Shown piece after piece: positions 44,856-55,700 of a stretch of DNA of 64,000 nucleotides (positions are counted from its first letter, which is position 1; every line of letters begins with the position of its first letter). The stretch is from contig NC_053499.1 in the NCBI RefSeq assembly GCF_905171775.1, positions 141,561,422-141,625,421 of the forward strand, written 5' to 3'. Below the pieces are notes generated by a model. That model did no database searches and was not told where the DNA came from. It saw only the letters and a program-made list of their open reading frames with translations. This stretch comes from Rana temporaria (taxonomy: Eukaryota > Chordata > Amphibia > Anura > Ranidae). A program made the translations under genes and the position numbers.

Positions 44856-47800
44856 TCTGCCCTTACTTGCCCGATACCCACCCTTACTTGCCCTAAAACC
44901 GCTCTTACTTGCCCTATACCCGCCCTTACTTGCCCTAAACCCGCCCTTACTTGCCCTAAACCCGCCCTTATGTGCCCTAAACCCGCCCTTACTTGCCCGA
45001 TACCCGCCCTTATGTGCCCTAAACCCGCCCTTACTTGCCCTAAACCCGCCCTTACTTGCCCTAAACCCGCCCTTACTTGCCCTAAACCCGCCCTTACTTG
45101 CCCTAAACCCGCCCTTATTTGCCCGATACCCACCCTTACTTGCCCTAAACCCGCCCTTATTTGCCCGATACCCACCCTTACTTGCCCTAAACCCGCCCTT
45201 ATGTGCCCTAAACCCGCCCTTACTTGCCCTAAACCCGCCCTTATGTGCCCTAAACCCGCCCTTACTTGCCCGATACCCGCCCTTACTTGCCCTAAACCCG
45301 CCCTTACTTGCCCGATACCCACCCTTACTTGCCCTAAACCCGCCCTTATTTGCCCGATACCCACCCTTACTTGCCCTAAACCCGCCCTTATTTGCCCGAT
45401 ACCCGCCCTTACTTGCCCTAAACCCGCCCTTACTTGCCCGATACCCACCCTTACTTGCCCTAAACCTGCCCTTATTTGCCCGATACCCACCCTTACTTTC
45501 CCTAAACCCGCCCTTACGTGCCCTAAACCCGCCCTTACTTGCCCTAAACCCGCCCTTACTTGCCCGATACCCACCCTTACTTGCCCTAAACCCGCCCTTA
45601 CTTGCCCTAAACCCGCCCTTATGTGCCCTAAACCCGCCCTTACTTGCCCGATACCCGCCCTTATGTGCCCTAAACCCGCCCTTACTTGCCCTAAACCCGC
45701 CCTTACTTGCCCTAAACCCGCCCTTACTTGCCCTAAACCCGCCCTTACTTGCCCTAAACCCGCCCTTATTTGCCCGATACCCACCCTTACTTGCCCTAAA
45801 CCCGCCCTTATTTGCCCGATACCCACCCTTACTTGCCCTAAACCCGCCCTTATGTGCCCTAAACCCGCCCTTACTTGCCCTAAACCCGCCCTTATGTGCC
45901 CTAAACCCGCCCTTACTTGCCCTAAACCCGCCCTTACTTGCCCGATACCCACCCTTACTTGCCCTAAACCCGCCCTTACTTGCCCGATACCCACCCTTAC
46001 TTGCCCTAAACCCGCCCTTATTTGCCCGATACCCACCCTTACTTGCCCTAAACCCGCCCTTATTTGCCCGATACCCACCCTTACTTTCCCTAAACCCGCC
46101 CTTACTTGCCCTAAACCCGCCCTTATTTGCCCGATACCCACCCTTACTTGCCCTAAACCCGCCCTTATGTGCCCTAAACCCGCCCTTACTTGCCCTAAAC
46201 CCGCCCTTATGTGCCCTAAACCCGCCCTTACTTGCCCTAAACCCGCCCTTACTTGCCCGATACCCACCCTTACTTGCCCTAAACCCGCCCTTACTTGCCC
46301 GATACCCACCCTTACTTGCCCTAAACCCGCCCTTATTTGCCCGATACCCACCCTTACTTGCCCTAAACCCGCCCTTATTTGCCCGATACCCACCCTTACT
46401 TTCCCTAAACCCGCCCTTACTTGCCCTAAACCCGCCCTTACTTGCCCGATACCCACCCTTACTTGCCCTAAACCCGCCCTTATTTGCCCGATACCCGCCC
46501 TTACTTGCCCTAAACCCGCCCTTACTTGCCCGATACCCACCCTTACTTGCCCTAAACCTGCCCTTATTTGCCCGATACCCACCCTTACTTTCCCTAAACC
46601 CGCCCTTACGTGCCCTAAACCCGCCCTTACTTGCCCTAAACCCGCCCTTACTTGCCCGATACCCACCCTTACTTGCCCTAAACCCGCCCTTACTTGCCCT
46701 AAACCCGCCCTTATGTGCCCTAAACCCGCCCTTACTTGCCCGATACCCGCCCTTATGTGCCCTAAACCCGCCCTTACTTGCCCTAAACCCGCCCTTACTT
46801 GCCCTAAACCCGCCCTTACTTGCCCTAAACCCGCCCTTACTTGCCCTAAACCCGCCCTTATTTGCCCGATACCCACCCTTACTTGCCCTAAACCCGCCCT
46901 TATTTGCCCGATACCCACCCTTACTTGCCCTAAACCCGCCCTTATGTGCCCTAAACCCGCCCTTACTTGCCCTAAACCCGCCCTTATGTGCCCTAAACCC
47001 GCCCTTACTTGCCCTAAACCCGCCCTTACTTGCCCGATACCCACCCTTACTTGCCCTAAACCCGCCCTTACTTGCCCGATACCCACCCTTACTTGCCCTA
47101 AACCCGCCCTTATTTGCCCGATACCCACCCTTACTTGCCCTAAACCCGCCCTTATTTGCCCGATACCCACCCTTACTTTCCCTAAACCCGCCCTTACTTG
47201 CCCTAAACCCGCCCTTATTTGCCCGATACCCACCCTTACTTGCCCTAAACCCGCCCTTATGTGCCCTAAACCCGCCCTTACTTGCCCTAAACCCGCCCTT
47301 ATGTGCCCTAAACCCGCCCTTACTTGCCCTAAACCCGCCCTTACTTGCCCGATACCCACCCTTACTTGCCCCTAAACCCCCCCTTACTTGCCCGATACCC
47401 ACCCTTACTTGCCCTAAACCCGCCCTTATTTGCCCGATACCCACCCTTACTTGCCCTAAACCCGCCCTTATTTGCCCGATACCCACCCTTACTTTCCCTA
47501 AACCCGCCCTTACTTGCCCTAAACCCGCCCTTACTTGCCCGATACCCACCCTTACTTGCCCTAAACCTGCCCTTATTTGCCCGATACCCACCCTTACTTT
47601 CCCTAAACCCGCCCTTACTTGCCCTAAACCCGCCCTTACTTGCCCTAAACCCGCCCTTACTTGCCCTAAACCCGCCCTTACTTGCCCTAAACCCGCCCTT
47701 ATTTGCCCGATACCCACCCTTACTTGCCCTAAACCCGCCCTTATTTGCCCGATACCCACCCTTACTTGCCCTAAACCCGCCCTTATGTGCCCTAAACCCG

Positions 47801-48335
47801 CCCTTACTTGCCCTAAACCCGCCCTTATGTGCCCTAAACCCCCCCCTTACTTGCCCTAAACCCGCCCTTACTTGCCCGATACCCACCCTTACTTGCCCTA
47901 AACCCGCCCTTACTTGCCCGATACCCACCCTTACTTGCCCTAAACCCGCCCTTATTTGCCCGATACCCACCCTTACTTGCCCTAAACCCGCCCTTATTTG
48001 CCCGATACCCACCCTTACTTTCCCTAAACCCGCCCTTACTTGCCCTAAACCCGCCCTTACTTGCCCGATACCCACCCTTACTTGCCCTAAACCTGCCCTT
48101 ATTTGCCCGATACCCACCCTTACTTTCCCTAAACCCGCCCTTACGTGCCCTAAACCCGCCCTTACTTGCCCGATACCCGCCCTTATGTGCCCTAAACCCG
48201 CCCTTACTTGCCCTAAACCCGCCCTTACTTGCCCGATACTCGCCCTTACTTGCCTGATACTCGCCCTTACTTGCCCGATACTCACCCTTACTTGCCTGAT
48301 ACTCGCCCCTACTTGCCCGATACCCGCCCTTACTT
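44856..48335. repeat. 3.5-kb array of 21-bp units between TK2 and CMTM3
   Basis: About 165 units of CCCTTACTTGCCCTAAACCC plus G, alternating with the variant GCCCGATACCCACCCTTACT; TATGTG, TATTTG and TACTTTC are further variants. Period is 21 with very few indels, so frames of over 1000 codons stay open on both strands. Larger blocks are repeated at 651 and 1092 bp. Confidence 0.97.
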
Positions 48336-48754
48336 CTCTTTTTTGGAGGGGGGTATTTGTGCTGGGAGGGGGGGTGAGGATGTGTACTTGGAGAGGAAAT
48401 TTGAGGGATTTGAAGGGTAGAGGATTTTGTTAGGAGGGGATGTTTTTTTTTGGGGGGGGGATTTGTGTTAGTAGGGATTATTAGGGGGATATTTATGCTA
48501 GGAGGGACTTTTTGGCGGGATTTGTGTTAGTATCAATAATAAGGGGGGTATATTGGCTAGGAGGGGACATTTTTTGTTGAGGGGGGATTGGTGCTTGGAA
48601 TGGGGATGGGGGGGATTTGTGCTGGGAGGGGGGATGTGCACACAGAGGGGAAATTTGAAGGGTAGAAGATTTGTGGTAGGAGGGGGGATTTTGTGGGGGG
48701 AGGGGGGATTTCAGCAGGGGAAGTGGATTTGTACTTCGAGATAAACATGTAGAT
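48336..48754. repeat. Degenerate G-rich repeat
   Basis: Loose units with GGGGGGATTTGTGCTAGGAG-like text; plus strand strongly G-biased. No gene recognised. Confidence 0.6.
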
Positions 48755-49165
48755 TTTTTTCTTTGGGGGGGGGGGTTGTGTAAGTAGGGATGATTGGGGG
48801 GAGGTTTCTTTGGGGGGGGGGGGTTGTGTAAGTAGGGATGATTGGGGGAAGTTTTCTTTGGGGGGGGGGGGGGTTGTGTAAGTAGGGATGATTGGGGGAA
48901 GTTTTCTTTGGGGGGGGGGGGGTTGTGTAAGTAGGGATGATTGGGGGAAGTTTTCTTTGGGGGGGGGGGGGGGTTGTGTAAGTAGGGATGATTGGGGGAA
49001 GTTTTCTTTGGGGGGGGGGGGTTGTGTAAGTAGGGATGATTGGGGGGAAGTTTTCTTTGGGGGGGGGGGGGTTGTGTAAGTAGGGATGATTGGGGGGAAG
49101 TTTTCTTTGGGGGGGGGGGTTGTGTAAGTAGGGATGATTGGGGGGAAGTTTTCTTTTCTTGAGGG
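48755..49165. repeat. 48-bp G-run array upstream of CMTM3
   Basis: About eight units of TTGTGTAAGTAGGGATGATT plus GGGGGAAGTTTTCTTT and a run of 9-14 Gs. It ends about 460 bp before the CMTM3 ATG. The runs suit G-quadruplex formation on the plus strand. Confidence 0.92.
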
Positions 49166-49539
49166 GGGGATTTGTGTGGATTTTTTTTTTGGGGGGGGGG
49201 GGGGTGAAGGGTAAAGGATTTGTGTTAGGAAGGGTGATGTGTGTGTGGGGGGGGGTGATTTATGTGTATGGGGGGGGCAGTATGAAGGATGAGGATGACA
49301 GTCCTGGAACTGGCACGTCCAGTGATAAGTCCTCTCCTATAGGTGGTCTTTGTGGGTGAAGCTCTGGGGGGGGAGGGGACCCCCATCTCATATAATGTAC
49401 ACTGACTGCCATTCATGATTAACCCCTTCACCACCCCTGACCTCCCTGAGGAGGGGGGAGGGGAGGGGGGTAACCCTTGGTGTGCCGGGCGGCGGTGAAG
49501 GGACATGACCGGAGGGGGGCAGGAAGTGGGTTGCGGCGG

Positions 49540-49625
49540 CGGAGGGGTTAATTCACACTTCGCTCATCACAGAACGTTTCCGTATTGTCACCATTTCCGC
49601 TCCGGAGACCGACCGAGGAGAGAGC
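49540..49625 (+). promoter_or_regulatory. Putative CMTM3 5' leader and core promoter
   Basis: TATA-less, moderately CpG-rich sequence (TTTCCGCTCCGGAGACCGAC) directly before the ATG. Position is the only support beyond composition. Confidence 0.35.
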
Positions 49626-49745
49626 ATGGGGGACCCCGAGAGTGAGGAGGAGGCGGCGAGACCCCCCCGATCCGCCCTCCGAGCCCTCATCCCCGGGAGA
49701 GACTTCATCGCCTCCCGCAAGGGGCAACTACTGCTGGCCGAGTGG
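49626..49745 (+). CDS. CMTM3: CMTM3 exon 1
   Basis: 40 codons from ATG, preceded by a CpG-rich leader (GAGAGAGC before the ATG). Encodes an acidic tail, a proline/arginine segment and the start of the MARVEL domain (KGQLLLAEW). The donor is TGG|GTGAGT. A stop follows soon in the intron frame, which supports this exon end. Confidence 0.88.
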
Positions 49746-52700
49746 GTGAGTACCGACCGACCGATCTACCTACCGACCGACCGCTCCCATCCATCCTCTA
49801 TAGAGAACTCCGCTCACCGGATCCCTCCTCCCCCTCACTCCCATCAACTTCTACTAATAGGACCGAAATCACATTACCTCCTTCACCGGATCCCCCACAG
49901 CACAGGATCTCCTCACTCTGCAGAGATTCTTCTACTAGATCCTCATCTGATCTGATTCTATCTCTGCTCAACTTCTCTCAGTGGATCCCTCCTGCGATCT
50001 GCTCCCAACTTCTCTCAGTGGATCCCTCATGAGATCTGCTCCCAACTTCTCTCAGTGGATCCCTCCTCATGCTCAGCTTTGGATCCCCTCTATATTAATA
50101 TCAGTCACACTCAGTGCTTTGCCTGGAGATCCATCATAAAACCCAATCTGCTAAATCTGCTCACCTTCTGGCAGTGGATCGCTCCTAAAAAATCTGATCC
50201 TGTCTCAGTGGATCCCTCTTATGATCTGGTCCTCACTCTGCATGTCATCTCTTCTAGCTTTGCTCAACTTCTGTCAGCCAATCCCTTATATGATCTGCTC
50301 ACATGAAGACGATCCCTCGTGAGATCTGCTTTTCTCAACATCTCAGTGGACCCCTCTTATGATCTGATCTTAGATCGGCTAATCTTCTGTCAGTGGATAT
50401 TTGCCCGGCTCAGCTATTGGCACCGGATCCCTCATCATCTGATCCCAATTGCTCAAGTTCTGCCAATGGATCCTTGATCTGATCTGGTTCTAGCTCTGCC
50501 CGGCTTCAGATAAGGGATGACCTGATATTTACTCTGCTTGGCTTTTGGCACCATGGATCCCCCCCCCCCATGTAATCGGATCCTATCCGCTCAGATTCCG
50601 CCAGTGAATCCGTCATATGAGCCCTGATTAGCTGTTGGCACTGGATCCCTCTATGTGTTTCTAATTCTGTTCAATGTCTGTTAGTGGATTCCTCATTTGA
50701 TCTAATATTATTGATCCCAGCTCTGCTCAGTGTCTGTTAGTGGATCCCTGGTATGGTCTGCAGATTCTGTCAGTGGATCCCTGGTATGGTCTGCTTGCAG
50801 ATTCTGTCAGTGGATCCCTGGTATGGTCTGCAGATTCTGTCAGTGGATCCCTGGTATGGTCTGCAGATTCTGTCAGTGGATCCCTGGTATGGTCTGCAGA
50901 TTCTGTCAGTGGATCCCTGCATGCCCATAGTCTCTAATCATCTCTTGCAGCATGTGCATACTCCTGACTCCTGACTACCTCCTGCAGCATGCTTATAGTC
51001 TCTGACCCTCTCTTGCAGCATGCCCATAGTCTCTGACCCTCTCCTGCAGCATGCTCATAGTCTCTGACCCTCTCTTGCAGCATGCTTATAGTCTCTGACC
51101 CTCTCCTGCAGCATGCTCATAGTCTCTGACCCTCTCTTGCAGCATGCTTATAGTCTCTGACCCTCTCATGCAGCATGCTCATAGTCTCTGACCCTCTCCT
51201 GCAGCATGCTCATAGTCTCTGACCCTCTCTTGCAGCATGCTTATAGTCTCTGACCCTCTCCTGCAGCATGCTCATAGTCTCTGACCCTCTCCTGCAGCAT
51301 GCTTATAGTCTCTGACCCTCTCCTGCAGCATGCTCATAGTCTCTGACCCTCTCCTGCAGCATGCTCATAGTCTCTGACCCTCTCTTGCAGCATGCTTATA
51401 GTCTTTCATTCTCTCCTGCAGCATGCCCGTAGTCTCTAATCTTCTCCTGCAGCATGCTTATAGTCTCTGACCCTCTCCTGCAGCATGCTCATAGTCTCTG
51501 ACCCTCTGTTGCAGCATGCTTATAGTCTCTGACCCTCTCTTGCAGCATGCTTATAGTCTCTGACCCTCTCCTGCAGCATGCTCATAGTCTCTGACCCTCT
51601 CTTGCAGCATGCTCATAGTCTCTGACCCTCTCTTGCAGCATGCTTATAGTCTTTCATTCTCTCCTGCAGCATGCCCGTAGTCTCTAATCTTCTCCTGCAG
51701 CATGCTTATAGTCTCTGACCCTCTCCTGCAGCATGCTCATAGTCTCTGACCCTCTGTTGCAGCATGCTTATAGTCTCTGACCCTCTCCTGCAGCATGCTC
51801 ATAGTCTCTGACCCTCTCTTGCAGCATGCTTATAGTCTTTCATTCTCTCCTGCAGCATGCCCGTAGTCTCTAATCTTCTCCTGCAGCATGCTTATAGTCT
51901 CTGACCCTCTCCTGCAGCATGCTCATAGTCTCTGACCCTCTGTTGCAGCATGCTTATAGTCTCTGACCCTCTCTTGCAGCATGCTTATAGTCTTTCATTC
52001 TCTCCTGCAGCATGCCCGTAGTCTCTAATCTTCTCCTGCAGCATGCTTATAGTCTCTGACCCTCTCCTGCAGCATGCTCATAGTCTCTGACCCTCTGTTG
52101 CAGCATGCTTATAGTCTCTGACCCTCTCCTGCAGCATGCTCATAGTCTCTGACCCTCTCTTGCAGCATGCTTATAGTCTCTGACCCTCTCCTGCAGCATG
52201 CTCATAGTCTCTGACCCTCTCTTGCAGCATGCTCATAGTCTCTGACCCTCTCTTGCAGCATGCTCATAGTCTCTGACCCTCTCTTGCAGCATGCTCATAG
52301 TCTCTGACCCTCTCTTGCAGCATGCTTATAGTCTTTCATTCTCTCCTGCAGCATGCCCGTAGTCTCTAATCTTCTCCTGCAGCATGCTTATAGTCTCTGA
52401 CCCTCTCCTGCAGCATGCTCATAGTCTCTGACCCTTTCTTGCAGCATGCTTATAGTCTATAAACTTTGTAGTATTACATTATATTATTATAATACGGGGT
52501 TTATATAGTGCCAACAGTTTGTCACCTCCCCCCCCCCCCCCCCCCCCCCCCCGGTGATTTTAGGGGCCACACTCGAGGCCCTTGTATATGAATAAAGTGG
52601 CCCATCACTGCCCCCCCATCCTCTGCAATCTTATCTTCTATGGCTGCTCCATCCTGATTTATATCCCACGTTGTCTGTGGCTGCAGAAATCGCACGGCCT

Positions 52701-55700
52701 CATTATTATCACTTAATGCAATCCACATGTGTGGGAGGGGGAGGGGGGCGGGGGAGGTGAAGTCCTCTTCCAGATGGCGAATGTGTTTTCACTTTCATCA
52801 TGGCCGGTTGACATCAGGACAGCAGGGAGTTGGGGGATGAGATGGTCGGTGACCGCGCCCGGGGCGCTGCGTATTACTGGACGGGAGTCCATGACATGGA
52901 GATCTATGGGACGGCCGAGGTCATGAACTTTGTCACTTTCACATTCATATAAGAGAAAAAAAAATGTACGCTACGCTCACATCCTAGCGCTTTAGCGCGC
53001 CGCCTTTGCGTTGGAACTTTAGCCTATTCAAGTGAGTGAGCTGCCATGCCTGCATTTCTGCAAGTTGCATGCAACTTTTCAAAATCGCTGCCCCATGCGA
53101 TTCTGCAGGGCAGTGCGTTTTCACCAGTACCGGGACGGGCTGTACTAAAATATTTACCAGTGCCCATGAAGTGCATGCAGCCTTACCAGTGCCAATGAAG
53201 TGCATGCAGCCTTACCAGTGCCAATGAAATGCATGCAGCCTTACCAGTGCCCATGAAATGCATGCAGCCTTACCAATGCCCATGAAATGCAGCCTTACCA
53301 ATGCCCATGAAATGCAGCCTTACCAATGCCCATGAAATGCAGCCTTACCAATGCCCATGAAATGCAGCCTTACCAGTGCCCATGAAATGCATGCAGCCTT
53401 ACCAGTGCCCATGAAATGCATGCAGCCTTACCAATGCCCATGAAATGCAGCCTTACCAATGCCCATGAAATGCAGCCTTACCAATGCCCATGAAATGCAG
53501 CCTTACCAATGCCCATGAAATGCAGCCTTACCAGTGCCCATGAAATGCATGCAGCCTTACCAATGCCCATGAAATGCATGCAGCCTTACCAGTGCCAATG
53601 AAATGCAGCCCTACCAGTGCCCATGAAATGCATGCAGCCTTACCAGTGCCAATGAAATGCAGCCTTACCAGTGCCCATGAAATGCATGCAGCCTTACCAA
53701 TGCCCATGAAATGCATGCAGCCTTACCAGTGCCAATGAAATGCAGCCTTACCAGTGCCCATGAAATGCATGCAGCCTTACCAGTTCCAATGCTGACCAAT
53801 ATTTGCTCCATAAGACGCACAAAAAGTGCGTCTTAGACCCCTTTCACACTGAGGCGGTTTTGCGGGCGCTATTGCGAACTGACCCTAAACAGCGTCTGCT
53901 GTTTCTCCAGTGTGAAACCCCCCTAGGGCTTTCACACTGGAGCGGTGCGCTAGCAGGACCACTCCAAAAGTCCTGCTAGCCGCATCTTTGGAGCAGTGTG
54001 TTTACTGCTCCTTCGCATTGCCGGCGGTATTAACCCTTTTTCGGCCACTAGCGGGGGTTAAAACCGCACCGCCCGAATACTGCATGACCATTGTTAATAT
54101 CATGAAAAAAAAACATAGTTTTTCTTGACATGGTTCCTCTCAAGCCTGTCTTGCATACACACGATCGTGATAAAAAATGCTCGAGCAAAGCGCGGTCATG
54201 TACAACACGTACAAAGCCACTATAAAGGGGAAGTTACATTCGAATGGCGCCACCCTTTGAGCTGCTTTTGCTCATTTTCCCGTCTCATAACTTGCTTCTG
54301 AGTATGCACCTTTTTTCCCCCCTCAATAAAACGTACGCACAACTGTTTTTCACGACGTGAAAAAAAAAAGAGCATGTTCTAAATTTTTAATGCCCATTTT
54401 TCACGTCGAGAAAAATGCCCTGGAGCCTACACACGGCCGCTTTTAATGACCAATTAAAAAAATTGCATTTTTCTCGTCATGAAAAACGGTCGCGTGTACG
54501 TGACATTACTCTACCCAAAGTGAAAAAAAAATGACCAAAACATATTGGGCTAGATTCAGCAATGATTTACGCCGGCGTATCCATAGATACGCCGCGTATA
54601 TTCAAAGCTGCGCCGGCGTATCTTCTTTTTGTATTCAGAAAGCAAGATACGCCGACATTACCCTAAGATCCGACTGGCGTAAGTCTCTTACGCCGTCGTA
54701 TCTTAGGGTGCATATTAACGCTGGCCGCTAGGTGGCGCTTCCATCGTTTCCGGCGTAGAGTATGCAAATTACCTAGTTACGCCGATTCACAAACGTACGT
54801 GCGCCCGGGCGGTAGTTTTTTACGTTGTTTGCGTAAGGTTTTTTCGGCGTAACGTTGCTCCTGCTTCTATGAGGCGCACGCAATGTTAAGTATGGACGTC
54901 GTTCCCGCTTCGATTTGCTAGAGTCATTTGCGTAAGTCGTTAGCGAATAGGGCTGGACGTAATTTACGTTCACGTCGAAACCAATACGTCGTTGCGGCGT
55001 ACTTGGGAGCAATGCACACTGGGATATGTACACAGACGGCGCATGCGCCGTTCGTAAAAAAACGTCAACCACGTCAGTTAATCACACATTAACATAAAAC
55101 ACGCCCCCCTTCCACATTTGAATTACTCGCGCTTACGCCGGCCCCATTTACTCTACGCCGCCGCAACTTACGGAGCAAGTGCTTTGTGAATACTGCACTT
55201 GCTCCTGTAAGTTGCGGCGGCGTAGCGTAAATAACATACGCTTTGCCCGCACAATTGTACGTCCCCCTACTTGAATCTAGCCCATTATTTATTTATTGCA
55301 ATTCTCTCATAGGGAGTGGGAAGAAGGCGGAGGAGGGCACCATTAAATAAAGGGTGAAGGTCCACTTTAAATGCCCACGCGCCATTTCAATCCATTCGGC
55401 AATTAGTAGAATTACCAGCAAGGGGTCCCGGGGCCACAGAGCACATGTTGAGGTCTCCTTGCTCCATCTTCCTTATGATACCAATTCAGTGTGATTATGT
55501 CATTTGCTGATAGTGGAGAAATTGTTGTTCCCGGGTGTGTCCGGCTTCTTCCATTGGAACGCGGCCATGAGCAGATTCTGTGGGTCTTGTGTAATAAGGT
55601 TACAGCTCTGAGCACATGGGGCCAGATTCACGTAGGGCAGCGGCGGCGTAACGTATCATAGATACGTTACACCACCGCAATTTTTCATCGCAAGTGCCTG

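Noticed and set aside
44509..47859. 1116-codon ORF with PPLLALNPPLLARY repeats, and minus-strand partners of up to 1030 codons with SKGGFRA repeats
   Set aside because: The 21-bp period keeps several frames open on both strands at once. There is no conserved domain, no splice structure, and the non-repeat N-terminal part falls in a dispersed transposon fragment.
44856..48335. Interstitial telomere of CCCTAAA type
   Set aside because: The heptamer occurs once per 21-bp unit, not in tandem, and vertebrate telomeres are TTAGGG. Kept only as a remark.
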